A stretch of DNA of 64,000 nt from Halichondria panicea (lineage: Eukaryota > Porifera > Demospongiae > Suberitida > Halichondriidae), in the NCBI RefSeq assembly GCF_963675165.1, contig NC_087386.1, forward strand, positions 2,005,669 through 2,069,668, read 5' to 3'. Positions 31,828-46,400 of this stretch are shown here, piece after piece; position 1 is the stretch's first letter; each line of letters opens with the position of its first letter. Made by a program: the position numbers and the translations under genes. The notes under the pieces are model-generated. The model saw nothing but the letters and a program-made list of their open reading frames with translations, did no database searches and had not been told where the DNA came from.

Positions 31828-32801
31828 TTATTTCTTTCCCCCCTTGAGTCGCTTCACTGGTCTTTGACTATTCAGAATAGCACTAGCTCTCTTGACAGCA
31901 AACTGCAGGGAACAAAATAAATTAAATAAAGCACATCACACCAGCATAACAGTAATACAATAATGTGTTTAGTAATAATTCCCATTACATTTAACAAGCT
32001 CTGCGTTTACGAGAAACGAGAAAAATGTAACTAGAACAACGTTGTGAGCAACTTACTTCGGCTAGGTCAGATCTGTAGCAAGTGCCCTCGAGGTCCTTCT
32101 TGATGCTCTTGTACGCTCGTCTCCTGTCCTTGGAGAGAGTAGCCTTCACGTACATCTTGGCTGGCTTAGTAGTCACTGCAATAGAGGGGACACAAAGGCT
32201 ACAGATGAGAGCACACGAATAACACAAAGTATAAGTGTTAGAATTATTATTAGCCCTCAGCTCTCATAATCTGATTATCATAGACAGAGCCACGGGGAGA
32301 AGAAAATAGAAATGGAAGAGAATTAGACAAGCTTAAGGGGAGAAGAATGAAATTAGAGGTAGGAAAGGTAAAGAGAAAGAACCCAGGCCCAACACACGTC
32401 TCACGAATCAATTGTCATCACTGGGCATACGAATAAATACACACACAAACACACAATATGTATCACCTTTAGATCTCTTAGTGCTGAAGACCACACCCTT
32501 GTTGTCAGCAGTGCTAGAGACATCGACCATCTGTGAGGGGACATTCAATCAGTATACACATGTCATCACAGCACTCTCTGATAATACCTTCCTGTTGACA
32601 AGGCCATTGAACTTGAACGAGTTCTTGTTGACCAAGTTGTTAGGCTCCTACAATTGACATTATGAATCATACAAAACAGTGATATAAATGATGAAAGAAC
32701 CTCACCCTTGTGAATGTGATGCCAGAGCCTCGGGGGCCCTTCCTTCTGAGGAGAAAGCAAGAATTGTTTTTGATCAGCTCCCACTGAAGCTCTGCCGACA
32801 T
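31828..32801 (-). CDS. RPL28: 60S ribosomal protein L28 (eL28)
   Basis: Structural protein of the large ribosomal subunit. Coding exons 32706-32801, 32588-32647, 32467-32530, 32057-32175 and 31828-31902 give 137 residues, the same length as human eL28. Key stretches are MSAELQWELIKNNSCFL, EPNNLVNKNSFKFNGL and FAVKRASAILNSQRPVKR. The ATG follows its acceptor directly. A separate 5' untranslated exon (donor at 32857, starting near 32890) has a pyrimidine tract like the TOP leaders of ribosomal protein genes. The AATAAA signal overlaps the TAA stop. It shares a short divergent region with GLMN. Confidence 0.95.
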
Positions 32802-32856
32802 CTGCAACAGACACAGAACATTGTTAGTAAGTAGCTAGTGTCTTTTGAGAACTTAC

Positions 32857-33007
32857 CTTGTTTCTTCCTGTGGGCAAAGAGAAAGAAGAAATACACGTGG
32901 TGGCCTTTTACTGCGCATGCGAGTTCCTTGAGGGGAATTTCCCAAAGCCAGCCCTTGTTTGGAGGGGGCGTTGCCACAATACTAAAAGACTCCACGTGGA
33001 AGAGAAA
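32857..33007. promoter_or_regulatory. RPL28 leader exon and divergent promoter with GLMN
   Basis: On the minus strand a tract reading TTTCTTCTTTCTCTTTGCCC precedes the donor at 32857, fitting a 5'-TOP leader. The GLMN start codon at 33008 is about 120 bp away, so one short region drives both genes. No TATA box was seen. Confidence 0.6.
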
Positions 33008-34402
33008 ATGAGCTTGCAAGCAGCTTGCCAGGACTATGTAAGTTTGTCTGCTGCTGCTGAACACACTGTACTAAAGTACTGTTTCCACTGCAGGTACCTG
33101 GAGAGAGTGACCTGATTCTAGTGGGTCTTGGGGAGCAGTTAGACTCTGGATCAGTGGAGGATGCAGTCCAACTATTGCTACAGGACAAGTACAAGGTATG
33201 CATGCATATAAATGAAATCATACATTTTCCTTCACCATGCACATTTATTTTGCCCCTCCCCCTCAGTCCATCCTAGTTGACCTCGGCTGGGACCTCCTCT
33301 CTCTCCTCACCCTACGACTGCCTGTGGATGAGACTGACCTCAGGTGGTCGCTGGTGGACAAGATCGTAGAGGTGCGGCCGCTCATATCACATGACTAGGT
33401 ATTATGTAAACTACCCCCTGCAGCTGGGCTCCCCTAAAGAGATGTGTCTGGCTGTACTGGAACAGATGGACTCACTCTCAATGATGGACAAAACAGCGGC
33501 CGTACTGAACATGTTGTCACCATTACAGAAAGGTAGGTTAAGAGAATGTGTGTACGAATTGATTGTCCATGTTCTATTGCACAGCTCTCTTGCAAGCTCC
33601 TAATGCTGCCATAGTAACATCGACCCTCCATAGCGTGTATAGACTGATAGAGAAGTGCTGCCCCCAACTTACAATGGTGGAGAGAGACACAGATGTGGGT
33701 GATGAAGATATTGAACACTCATACGATAATGCTGCTACTGAAGACCAGATAGACTGCAACTTTTTCGCAATGTCTAATCAAGTTTTAACATTTATACGAC
33801 CTTTTGTTGACAGAATGCATGTAATGGCAACTCAACCAGAAGTTCTGTTTCCAAACCACAAACTCGCGGTGAGCTGCCACGGTGCAGGATATAGTGTATT
33901 GTAGTGGGTGGTGGGTGGAGGTTGCCAACCCTGGAACATTATTTGCTTTGAGGGTCAGTAAGTCGAGTTTGTATAGTGTCCAATTTCAGTGCATTGTCTG
34001 AGGAGCTCTATCATACAACATAATTATCTCCAGGTAACATTAATTTAACTAACCCCCTCTCCTTTTGATGCAGGTCAATGTCCTATTATTGGATCAACTT
34101 CGGAAACAAAAAATTGAGTGTCTGGCCATGTAAATAAGTATGCTGTTTGTAACGTGCTACAATTAATACTCTCCCTTTCCATTTAGCTTACTATGTTTAT
34201 TGGACTACCCTCTGGTTAGCTGTTGCTATGGGACTGAGGGAAAAACTGATCAAGTGTTAGCGACGAGAGCGAGAAACGTTGCTGAGTCGATAATGGTGAG
34301 CTAAACAATGCTAACTCAATGCAGTTATGGTTTCTATTGCCCTCCCCACATATTTATTGTGCAATATCAACCATTATAACATTTACCAAAATGCCTCCTC
34401 CC

Positions 34403-34454
<52 letters not shown>

Positions 34455-37400
34455 GGCTCATCACCCAGTGCCACTACGGTTGTATCCATCTGCTCTCCCC
34501 CTCACCACCCTGGCCGAGGGTCGGACTGGCCTCTTTTGCTCACCTATTACTTGTGGAGGAGATAATGATATCGTATCTACCAGTTGTGCTGAGCCAGCAG
34601 TTTCTCCTCTCACTGTGTTTGGCTCATGTGATCACTTTGTTAGAAAGGTAAGTGTTGTGTAAGATAAAAGAAATCCAATGAATAGTTATAGTGGTTCTGG
34701 TATTAGTGTTGTCATACGAAGTTCCAACTCTCTATAAGTGTTTGTATTTCGTATTCCTAATAAATCTCCATGCACTTCTGTAATAATAACATTGTAGAAT
34801 TTCGAAATACATTGCTATCGGCCATGTATGCATGCAGTTTCCCTTAGTTTATACGGCTTTAATTGCTCTAGCTCTTGTTTGGTACCTTATTTACTGCTTG
34901 AGATACGATAGCTTCATGTCAATTAAGCCATCCTATAACCTGCATGCTCATTCACAAATTTGAGTGCAGATGAAATGCTTGTGTTACAGTATTGTGTCTG
35001 AGTGCGTATAAATGAGTCAACAGCTGTCATGTGTACGGTATATGTTTTGTGTGTATGGGGTCCAGTGGTGTGCTCTGCATTGAACCTTGGCATGCCCAGA
35101 GTGTACTTTCCCTGGTGAATCCCCTAGTTGCCAGGTTGTATGGTCCAAGTATTGACTCAACAGCTGGTGGATAGGTCCCAATTAATAAAAGACTTTCCCT
35201 TGAGCTATACAGCTACACTGCTGTTAATTGTTGTATACCCACACAATGATTTCCAGTATACCAGTGTGGATTATAACGGTCGGCATTCGGCTATTTACCG
35301 ATCCAAGAACCTGAATAACCGAGTACTCAAGATCTAGTTGCGCATGCGCCCTATGCATGCTGATTCAGCAAGCTAATTAGTTGCTATTGGATGCTGATTC
35401 AGCAAGCTAAATAGCCACGTGCAGATTAAGAATAGTTTTTGTTGATTGTAAAGTAGCTAGCTATGCCCTCTAACCGTCACTCTTCTCAGCATTTACCTGT
35501 CAAACAGCCTAAGAGACAAGTTTATGTAGGAAGAGGCAAGTCCATTGAACTGGAGAAAGATCACTAAACACTATACCATGACTGTGTTGTGAATCTGAGC
35601 AAGACAAGCACATCTAGCTCTACAACCAGTCCTGGTGAAGATGAGTCAACCATTTCACTGGCTGAATACTTATAGGATGGTTCAATGACTAAACTTTCAC
35701 TTGTGCATATTAATAATTAGACTGTCATAATTATATCATAATTATTTATCAGAATGAACATCAATGAGCTATAAATAATAATGCATGGTAGATCCATGTC
35801 TCAGGGCATCAGACCCTAGACTTTCCTCATTAGTCGGGGCCTTGCGACAGTCATGGCAGAACAAGAAACTACAATGACAGAACATTTTGGTTATGGTCTG
35901 ACATAAGTCAGTTCCTGCCAGATTTCTTATAATCCACACTGTATACCATTATATAGTAGTCTCTGGTTCCTCACCTATACAGCCATTATAAGTAGTAAAG
36001 ATTAATACTGAAACAATGTTTTGATTTTAGCATATACATAACACGAAACAGCCTAGCAGCTAAAAAAAGTCATAAATACAGATTACTAAGCTAATTACAT
36101 GCAGCAGGGGCTGCTCTCAGTTTAGCCTCAGCTAACAACTCCTCTAGGAGTGTTACAATGGTCAGCTTTGAACGTGATGCCGGCCCCTTGACTCCTCATG
36201 GCCATCGAGTGTTCAAGAGGTAGTTTCAATTCTCCTAAGAAATCCTCTTATCTCTCGTACACTTCTTTGCGCTTGAGCTCGATGCCAGTCACTAGCCTGC
36301 AGTTGAATTGCATGAACCAAAAGTTTGGAAAACTCATCGATATTCACTGATTCGTCTTCTGTAGTATAATATACTTGGGAAGTGTTAATGCTGAAGTAGA
36401 CTCTCTTTTCAGACTTGATTTTGTAGGTTAATTGTGATATTTTGGATTCTGCTACATAGCTTTTTATACATGTACAGTGCAACAACCAAAGAGAGTAGAT
36501 TTTTTTTTTTGGTACACATTTTTTACATTTTGTGGCATATCTTCTAAAGTAAAAGTGATATGATCTATTTGAGTGCAGGTACTGAAAGTTCAACTATTGG
36601 CGCTTCCATTGGACCACCACCTGTTACATCACATGACATCATCAGTATAAAATGGCTGTCTGAAGATGTGTACTTCCGAAAATATGTTAGGAATAGAAGT
36701 AGCTTATTTGTTTGAGTTAAGATCTGAAATTTGTTGTGCATGTACCTGAGTATATTGCTCATCTTTTGAGCTTCAACGGAAGTCTGGGCTACTAGTAAGT
36801 TCTGAGAAATACTGCATTTTGTTGTTTTTTGGTGGCAAATATGTTAGGAATACAACTTTCGATTTTATATTAGTTAAGGTCTGATTTTTGAGCAGCATGT
36901 ACTACAATAGTGTACTTTTCATCTGTACTAACTTACAGGAGTTAGGCTAGCCTCTTCTTTGCTAGAGCGGCCCATCTTGTCAAAAACAGTGCTTTTTATG
37001 ACTTTTGGGGCGATTTGGCTACGTGGTAAGCTCAATTGCCACGCCCCTGTGACACAGAATGACCAGCACCAACTGTGTATTTGCAGGTAAACATCACATG
37101 ACCTTTGGATGTAGCAAATAACAACAAGATGATTGGTGATGTCACAAATCAATGAATATCATTGCATACGTCAGCAAAAGTAGCAAAACGGAGCAAAACC
37201 GTTTATGACAAGAAGGGCCGCTCTAGCAAAGAAGATACTTGTTTAGCTCCTGTAAGTTAGTGCAAATGAATTTTACACTATTGTAGTACATCCTTCTCAA
37301 AAATCAGACCTTAACTAGCATAAAATCGAAAGTTGTATTCCTAACATATTTGCCACCAAAAAACAACAAAATGCAGTATTTCTCAGAACTTACTAGTAGC

Positions 37401-40400
37401 CCAGACTTCCGTTGAAGCTCAAAAGATGAGCAATATACTCAGGTACATACACAACAAATTTCAGATCTTAACTCAAACAAATAAGCTACTTCTATTCCTA
37501 GCATATTTTTAGAGGTACACATCTTCAGACAGCCATTTCATAGTGATGATGTCATATGATGTAACAGGTGGTGGTCCAATGGAAGCGCCAATAGTTGAAC
37601 TTTCAGTACCTGCACTCAAATAGATCACTTTTACTTCAGAAGATATGCCACAAAATGTGAAAAATAAAAAAAATAAAAAAAATCTACTCTCTTTGGTTGT
37701 TGCACTGTAGCCTGTTGGCAGATCTGGTACTTTTCCTGGTGCTTTCCCTGGTGCTTTCCCTGGTGATTTCCCACTTTACTTAAGTTTTTCCAGGTAACTC
37801 CCCTAGTTTCAGTGTTGTGCTTTGATGCAAAGGTGTGTACAGCAATAAATATACATTTCCTGGTTGCCAAGCCTGACCACCACCACTAACATCGAAGCAT
37901 TCTAGTGCTAGTAGTACACTCGCTAAAGTGAAGAGAGTGTAGAATACCACAAATTAATATATGAGTAGTTGTACTTAAATGTGAATATCTAAGAAATGGT
38001 GCTGTGTAGGTGAATGAAGAAGCTACAACTAACTTTTGTTAATAAAAAAAAGTTGTCCAGAAACATGTTACTTCCAGAGATAATTGATATTACATACATT
38101 TTATCGGTTTATGATGTCACGTCTAAAAACTGCAAGTGTGTGACGTTTGTTTTCTATAGAGAATCGAACTAAAAAACATTTGCAAGGTGTAACGTTGCTA
38201 GGATTGCCAGGAAAAGACATAGAAAATAAAAATGTTTATTCCAGTCCTGTCTTCTCTTCTTGAACTTCTCTTGCTTCTTGATGTTCCTCTTAGGCATTTC
38301 ACTTTCATTATTGAAGAGTATAATATACTTTTGTACTGAAAACATAAAGGGAATCGAACTAAAAAAACATTTGCAATGTGTAACGTTGCTAGTATTGCCA
38401 GGAAAAGTGCGAAAAAGCGAACAAACAAGAAATTTGGCGAGTGCATAACTCCAATCCGTTACAACGCCATGAACATGTACAGTCAGTGTTGATATTACAT
38501 TACTCTGAGTGATTGGCTTTGTGCGTGAGTGCATATAATTGAGTGAGTGCACAGCTATGTGTGGTTAATGGTTTGATGTGTATGTTGGGTCCATATCGCA
38601 TAAGCAGTCAGTTCCACTGAAATTAACAGCTGCTCGATTGCTATTACAATCTTTCTGTGTGCATGCAGCGTCTCAGTCAATTGTTGCATGAGTATAAAAA
38701 CAGCAGCTAAACTTCTTTCTGTGTAGGTGTGTTATTACATAAGATGCAGCGTCTCAGTCGATTAATTACTGGCAGTCATTGAGTTTTAAAAGCAGCAGCT
38801 AAAATTTTTCTCGATTCAAAGTTTCAACTGCAAATCATCATTTTTCCGAACGGTTACTGCAGTACAGAAATGAAGAGGATTCGTTTTTGTTGCCTTCTAG
38901 CCATTGTCCTCTGTATTGGGACGGCTATAGCGAGTGATTATAACAAAGTATCGATCCACGGTGCTCACAATGATCACAAGGGTTAGGTGTCCCCAACTGC
39001 GTGCAGATAAAATTGGATTACACTTAAATAGAGAGCAAAATGAGAGCAAAATGATTAATTATCGCATATTAGTCATTAGATTCAAGGTATACGGACCGTT
39101 TTCTTTTTAGCCATGGCTATTCTCTGAAATTATTGCTGTATTCTTATATATAGTGTGCTGGTAGTGTGCAATAGAATACTTGCTAGTGCTTGCTATTCAT
39201 TGAGGGCACTTACTTTCTCCACACCATGCAGTAACTCATCGGCTGCTTGATCAACAGCCCTATATATAATTATGTATACCTGCTGATTTCCGAAGAATTT
39301 GATTTAGCACCGTATTCATGCATCGAGCTATCTCTATTGTGTTGCATACATACACACACATTATTAGGCTTGTATGCTGACTGGACATTAAGGTTCTGCT
39401 AGCTGTTTTTATGCCTCGAGGCGTAGCCACACGAGGGATACGGTATAAAGCTGACTGTGTGTCTGTTCCAACTGTAACTGCTCAACGGTTGTAATGCGAC
39501 GAAAACTAACAGCTTCTATAGGCTTCTAGCCACTTTCTCTTGGATTTTGATTTGTGGATAAGCAAACTAAAGCTTCTTTCTCAAGTTATGGCTAGTTTGA
39601 CTCACATTGAAGGCTGTTGCAGTTTCTTCAGAATCTTTCGTAGCATTATCTGTTCGCATAACGTTTCTATTCAGTTAGTCTTGCACTAAAGCGCTAGCTT
39701 TTTGTTAGCTACAATAGGGCCGTAGATAGCTTAGATTTGCAGGGGTAGCAAAATAACAACTGAACATTAATTTTTACTAAAAAAAAAGGTCAACTGTTTT
39801 CATATCCTCTATATGGCAACTTCCAACTTGCTGTGGCACCAACTTAGAGCAACTAAAACAAGGTAGCTTGAACTAGGAATGCGCATGCTCCTGCTTCCCA
39901 GAGGCGCAGTGGAGCTCAGAATTTTACAAAAAGGTTGTAACTTATTCTCAGCACTCAGCATGCGCATCAGATAGCCCTGCCCACATCTCATTGGGCATGC
40001 ATGTGCAGATCAATAATTTTAGCAAATCTGAGAATGCCAGGGGGGCAACTTCCCCCCTGCCCCCCCTCCCCGCTGTCTACGGCCCTGTACAACAGTCAGA
40101 AAAGAGCTGTAAAACTAGCTACCGTATTACTAGAATGGTTTGCGAGCATCAAATATTTGCAAACTTTGAGATGGTTGATCAATTCATAACAATAAAATCC
40201 GCAAATCCTAAATTATTACACACGATCCTTGCCAGAACGCAATAGTTAGATCGCAAAAGAGTCAAGTTTTTCACCAGCAAAATATTCTAGTAATACGGTA
40301 TACTATAGCAGCCATTGACCTTTCAGACACACCCCTTATTTCTATGTACGTAATGCGCATGCGCGCTCGCCCCCACGTGTGAGAGAATAAGTCTAGAGCA

Positions 40401-43400
40401 GATCCTCCTGACAGAATCATCTTTTTCTTGAGGGCCTGGTAGCTACCATATACATATACAACAGCTAGATATAACAATGAATGTACACAAGTCTTTTCTT
40501 TTCATCTTATCTCAAGTTCTCAGTTATAATAGATATAAATATGCACTGAACTCCAGATTCTGGAAGAATCAATTTTCTTCTTTCTTGAGACCACAAAACA
40601 CTACAATGATACCACAATAGATAACAACAATAATTATATGCATGTAATTAAACAATGCAAGTCAGCGAGTTTATATAGATAAGCTAACTTTAACATTAAG
40701 AAACTACTATAACACTAATACTTTTTGAGCGAAAGCATAACATGGCGAGAGGCATTAGCAAGCGCACGCTTGCAACATTCGTTAGCCCAGTGTTAAATAC
40801 TGTGTGCGTGTTTGACATTTAGCTCATATTAATTTGACATTTAGTTTACATGCAGCTAAAACTGAGGTTACTATTAAGTTGTACGGTACATGTTCCTGTT
40901 TCGTTCTTGTTAGAACTCATCAGTATGACATAGTGCTGACTCAGCACAGTCATATACAGGACTAGTGGAAACACTGTCTAACAACTCCCCTGGGAGTGTC
41001 ACAGTAGTGTAGTACTTGAAATGCCTATAGCCCTGTAAAGCATTTAAGTTTTTTTTGTTCAATAATGCTGTCTCGTAAAATCTGATTTATGGTTCATTAG
41101 TGGTTGATTCGATATCATTAGTTCACTGCATGCATGCATGAGTAGTGTGGATTTGACTTGCTGGTGTTTTATCTGCAATAATGAAGATCCTTTCCTAGCT
41201 TGAATGTATGATCATGATAATAGAGAAATTAGAAATTCCGATCGAGATTGATTAGTTGGTTGATTCGACAACTCTACTAAGAGATGTCGTACTGGTGAAC
41301 AACCTCGGAAAGGGGATTTGATACAGGCTGAGCGTCGAGCGCTATGGTGATTCGATCATTATCACTTGAAACCACAGCTGACACGTTAGACAATATAGAC
41401 TCAGATGACGATTATTCTTATTCCTCGCAAAACCCAAGAAATTAGAAATTCTGATCGAGATTGATTAGTTGGTTGATTCGACAACTCTACTTATACCACA
41501 CTTACGTCACCACAAATTGATCTCATTGGTCAACAGCTGTAGGATATATAGAATATTAGCATACAGCCCCAGGCATGCACAGTTTTTCAAGTTGTTTTTT
41601 AGTTTTTTCATTTGTTCAAGAAAGTAAGCAAAGAGAAAAGAGCCATGCTTGACGGTACTAAGACTCAAAGCGACGGCAGAAACACGGAAGGTGCTCTCCA
41701 ACAAGATGGCTATAAGCTTCCATGGGTCCATGGGCGCGGTTTAGATACAAGAAGAGCTTGCAACTCCAGTAAGGGACGTCGAATGGTCAACGCTTGGACC
41801 AAGGAAGCTCTTGAGCATCTGTAGGAGTCAACATGTTGCTCAACTAGCTCTTTGACGGCTGCAAAATCCGGCATAGTCTTGTTCTTTTTTGTAATCTGCA
41901 TGGTGATTGAATTGTTGCTAGGGGGAGGTCCTTTTATAGTGCTGCGGTCACGTGGTATAAGTCAGATATGCCACACCTACTCGGAGGATATGCACCCTAT
42001 ATATCCTCCGCTACCGTGGTTACATACCCCTCGGCTCCGCCTCGGAGTAACCACGGTAGCGGAGGATATATGGGTGCATATCCTCCTCTTAGGTGTGGTA
42101 TATCCTATACTAAGAGATGTCGTACTGGTGAACAACCTCGGAAAGGGGATTTGATACAGGCTGAGACAATGCAATGGATGATTTTAACCTCAATTCAATT
42201 TCCCTGGCTTCACAGTAAGCACACACAATGCTGGATATTGATTTTAAAGAAATCACGCTTAACCACTGAAGTTAGCGAAAGGCCTACCAGCGTCGAGCGC
42301 TATGGTGATTCGATGCCATTATCACTTGAAACATAACCAAAATTAAACCACAGCTGACACGTTAGACAATATATAGACTCAGATGACGATTATTCTTATT
42401 CCTCGCAAAACCCAAGAGTATATATAGGACCGCTTTCTGAAGCACATTCAAACAGATATAATATAAGGCCGGTTTCTTTCCTGGGTCAGAGAAGTTCGGA
42501 AGAGTTGATCCAGAACACCCATTTACGCTGAGTCATCTATCAACAATGTGTGAATAATTCCTGTTCTGAACAATTCTCTTGTATTCTTTCCTTGCAAAGT
42601 TGTCTGCTTTTCCCATTGTAAAATGTTCTGAACAATTCTCTTGAATTCTTTCCTTGCAAAGTTGTTTTTATTTTGCTTATTCGATATGTAAAATGTTCTG
42701 AACAATTCTCTTGAATTCTTTCCTTGCAAAGTTTTTTTTATTCTGCTTATTCAACTGTAAAATGTTCTGAACAATTCTCTTGAATTCTTTCCTTGCAAAG
42801 TTGTTCTTGATCGCAATGCTTCAACTATTTTTGTATCTAAACTCTGTAAATGAATAGACTCTGTAAATGTATACAGCATTCGTTGTATAGGCTGTATACA
42901 TCACAGCTTCTTCTAGTTGATTGAAGAAACGATGGGCTTTTAGTGGCTGGATTATTAGCTTCATCATTGCAGGCTGCAGTATAGTAGAGTTGACAGCTTG
43001 AAGTTAATGTTGTGTAATTGCGTGTGAAGACTCTGGGTCTTTTTATAGCTATAGCTGTAGGCATGCACCTGCTGAGTGTGCTCTCCCTGCCATGGTAATT
43101 CCCCTATATAGTTGCATTGTAATACACCACTGAGTACAATAATGTACCACTGAGTGTACTTTCCCTGGTGATTCCCCTATAGTTGCATTGTCTATTGCCG
43201 CACCTGATATAATACACCTGAGAGGTCCCAGGGTTGTTAGCACAATGCATGTATTTTTTTACACAATGATGACTTCCTATATTGTACTCACATACGCCAT
43301 GCAGCGTACATCATGCAGTATAGTTCTAACTCCCTGGTTGTTCCCCCAAACAGCCCTACATTATGCAGTATATAGTTCTAACTCCCTGGTTGTTCCCCCA

Positions 43401-46400
43401 TACAGCCCTCAGTGCATGCACATGGTCATGTTTGGATGTTACGTAGCTTAATAAGGATATCATGATATCTTAACTCATTACATTACAGCACAATGCATGC
43501 AGTCATGTGCAAAAATGTTGACTAAAATAATGGTTTAGTAGTATGCCATCTTCAGAGGAAGTGCGGGGTTGAGGCTAGGGGCCATGTAGAGTCTGATAAC
43601 AACTCCACTGGGAGTGTCACCATGCATGTACATGGTATGCTAGCTTGAGTGGCTCCTTGTATGTGGTGCAATGAAAATTCTTCTAAGAATGTCTTTTATC
43701 TCTGGCTTGCATTTATAAACAGCATTGTATGTAAATACCAGACCGTCTTTCGAAGAGTAGCAGCAGTCTGTAATCGGGCTATGTCTTTAGATGGTGATTT
43801 ACATGATCAAGCTGTAGCCTCCAGTCGACAATTTGCTGCCTCGAGTTCTATCCACCCATCCGATTCGCTCTGTTAATTTTTTTTATAGCTAGCAGCTGCA
43901 TGGTTACAGTAAAACATATATTGTTTATTTGTGAGGTTTCTCATAATGATTTTTAGGTTTAGGTATTAATTTACCCTGATGATGTAACCTTAAAACAGTT
44001 GCGATAATTGTACCCGGTATGACTATGCATGCAGTCATTCTTCAACTTTCATCCCCTTGTTCCTTTTTCCCCTGCAGGCCTGAGACAACAACAGTGGTGC
44101 TTAAAGGCTTGGTGAGTGCACTTATAGTCTAATCACATACCTATCTGCTCTCCAGTCACACATGCAAGCTACCTAATTATACCCCTAATCACATACCCAC
44201 GCATGCTCTTCACACACAGGCTCTACTAGAGAGTGCTGTAGGGAGAGTGGAGAAAAATTCCCTACCTCTGGTTGCCTTGGAAAACAAACAATATATCAAC
44301 CTGGCTAATGTGAGCGCCTCTTTATAATCTATAGTGCTATTGTTTGATGGTTCCCACCCCAGGTGATCACCAAGGTGATGGTGTCCTGCTCTGACAAGAC
44401 AGCAGTGAGTTGACAGTATAACTACACTACGTTGGTATCGTAAACGAATCAGTCCGTGGATCTAATTTCAATTATTTTTATGATTTTCTGAAATCTTAGA
44501 AAGAAACCTTTCAAATTAAATGATGTCATCGAAGTTCATGCATATTTGTCAATTTGGCCATACCATGGATTATAATAACCCATGCATGGTCCTAGGCTGA
44601 AAATGGCCCCAACGAAACTTATCGTTTGTAAGGTCTCTTTCTAAGATTTCACATTGGATCAAAGTTATGGCTGTTGAGATATGTTACCCCCCCCCCCCGG
44701 TTTAATTAACGGTTCGGGTACTCTTCCAGCTACCATAACATGAAGTAAATTTACTGAAAACAGGTCGGAGAATCATTATTGTATCTTAGTCACCATGATT
44801 GCGTACTATACCTTCTCCTATATATATATACAGAGACAGAGGAGTGTGTCCCTGCTAATGAGACTGATCCATATCTTCACTGCCGACGGTCGTCACAAGC
44901 TCTACTCTCACTTACTGCACACAGTGTGTCACGGTGGAGTGGTGGGGCTACTGGTACACAGTGTCAAGAATGAAGTGGACACAGCTCTAAAGGTGACAGG
45001 GATTAGGGGGGAGTAACTACTTTGTTGGATTGTCCAACTTTCAAAAACGATATTATATACATCCAAGAGTAGATCTACTCTTGATACATCCTATAGCTCG
45101 TTGTGTGAGCTTTATCATAATTACATGTGCGCTTATAGATAATGCTTACATTAAAATATCTATAATTCCAAAAAATAATGTGTGTTTTTTCCTAGCTAAC
45201 CTTGGGACCTTGTGATTTTTTGTGTTGTCTTAATGCAGGGAGCCTCAATGCTCACAGCCAGTCCCTTCCTTGGGGAGAGTTTGGGTCCATTGCTCAACAA
45301 AATATTCACCCTCTCACCTGACACACAACTCATGGAGGAAATGGACAGGTAAAGCCTGTGTGAAGCATATTGTAAAATTAATGATGTTTATGGTCTTCCC
45401 TATTATATAGGGTGATGGCTGCCTTGAACTTTCTCAGATACTTACTGATTGGGGATACACAAGAGAGAAATGAGGTCGGTGTTGTTAATCTACACTGTCT
45501 ACCCTCTAACCCTCAATTAATAGTAGCCGACCTATATCTCCTAGTAGTTCATTCCTCTCCCCCCCCCCCCACACACACAGACTGGAGTGTGGGGTATCCG
45601 GTCACACCTCCACACTAGTTTTGTGGCCCCAGTGAGACAACTACTGACCAGCACTAAGATGGTGTGTAGACAAGAAATGGAGGCTGCCAGAGAGGAGAAA
45701 GGGCAAAGGGCAAAAGACGGACCAGAGGTGTGTGTAGAGGTTGCTGGGGAGACACTACCCAAGCTGTCAGAGAAGGAAGAGCTACAGGTATTGGTAATGG
45801 TGGCCAGGCTGCGTGTATGTTGTTTATGAATATCAATATTGGAGTCAGGAATATTGTTATCTCACTGATTGGGCTGCACTTCTTGCTCATCAGTGCAGAA
45901 GTACAAATCCTATATAAGCGTGTCCCCCAAGTGGCGTCAGAACAGTTGGCCAGGCCACGCCCAGCTACATATATACATGCATGCAGCTTTGCAGAATGTT
46001 GTAGCTAACAAACAACTAGCGCTTTAGTGCGAGGCTAACTCATAAGTTGAATAGACAGTTTGTGCGAACAGATGATGCTATGAGATATTCTGAAGAGACT
46101 GCAACAGCCTTCACTGTGTAGCTATAACTCATGAAAGAAGCTTTAGTTTGATCCAAGATAATGTCGCAGTGGCTAGAAGCATATACCGTATAGCACGAAA
46201 TTTTCGAGGCACTTATATTTCGTGGATTGGCCTTTAAAAGCATTTCGTTGCACAATCTTCGCGGAATGACTGCTTACCGGAAGCCACGCCTTTACACGGT
46301 ATAGCAAATAATTAAAGAACAATTTTCGTGTACTTAATTTTCGTGTATAGGATTGCTAACCCACGAAATCCGCGAAAATTTCGCGCTATATACGGTATAT

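Larger units (their letters stand above)
34648..44077. other. GLMN intron 8, 9.4 kb of duplicated and mobile sequence
   Basis: More than ten times longer than the other GLMN introns. It holds: a block related to 47380-49145 and 61430-62665 (about 34720-36470), a 1.2-kb foldback element (36475-37707), a dead CAP first exon (38782-38990), several MITEs, a repeat at 39412-39700 that recurs inverted at 46005-46515, a direct duplication (41280-41437 and 42112-42415) and a tandem repeat at 42556-42800. A few short TATA-associated frames are listed separately. Nothing else gene-like was seen. Confidence 0.8.

Noticed and set aside
32176..32466. Possible C/D-box snoRNA in an RPL28 intron (gtgatga near 32418, ctga near 32258)
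   Set aside because: The boxes are more than 100 nt apart and no closing stem or internal C'/D' pair was found.
35463..35575. 34-codon plus-strand frame (starts MPSNRHSSQHL)
   Set aside because: No homology, no promoter signal and it lies within repeat-rich intron sequence; too little to support a gene.
38169..38552. 127-codon minus-strand frame with a basic stretch
   Set aside because: It spans two imperfect copies of a local repeat (38160-38250 and 38345-38420) and lacks a recognisable domain or promoter.
34648..44077. GLMN as a gene broken by insertion
   Set aside because: Exon 8 ends in phase 2 and exon 9 begins in the matching phase with the expected family sequ­ence, so the long stretch is an intron, not a break.
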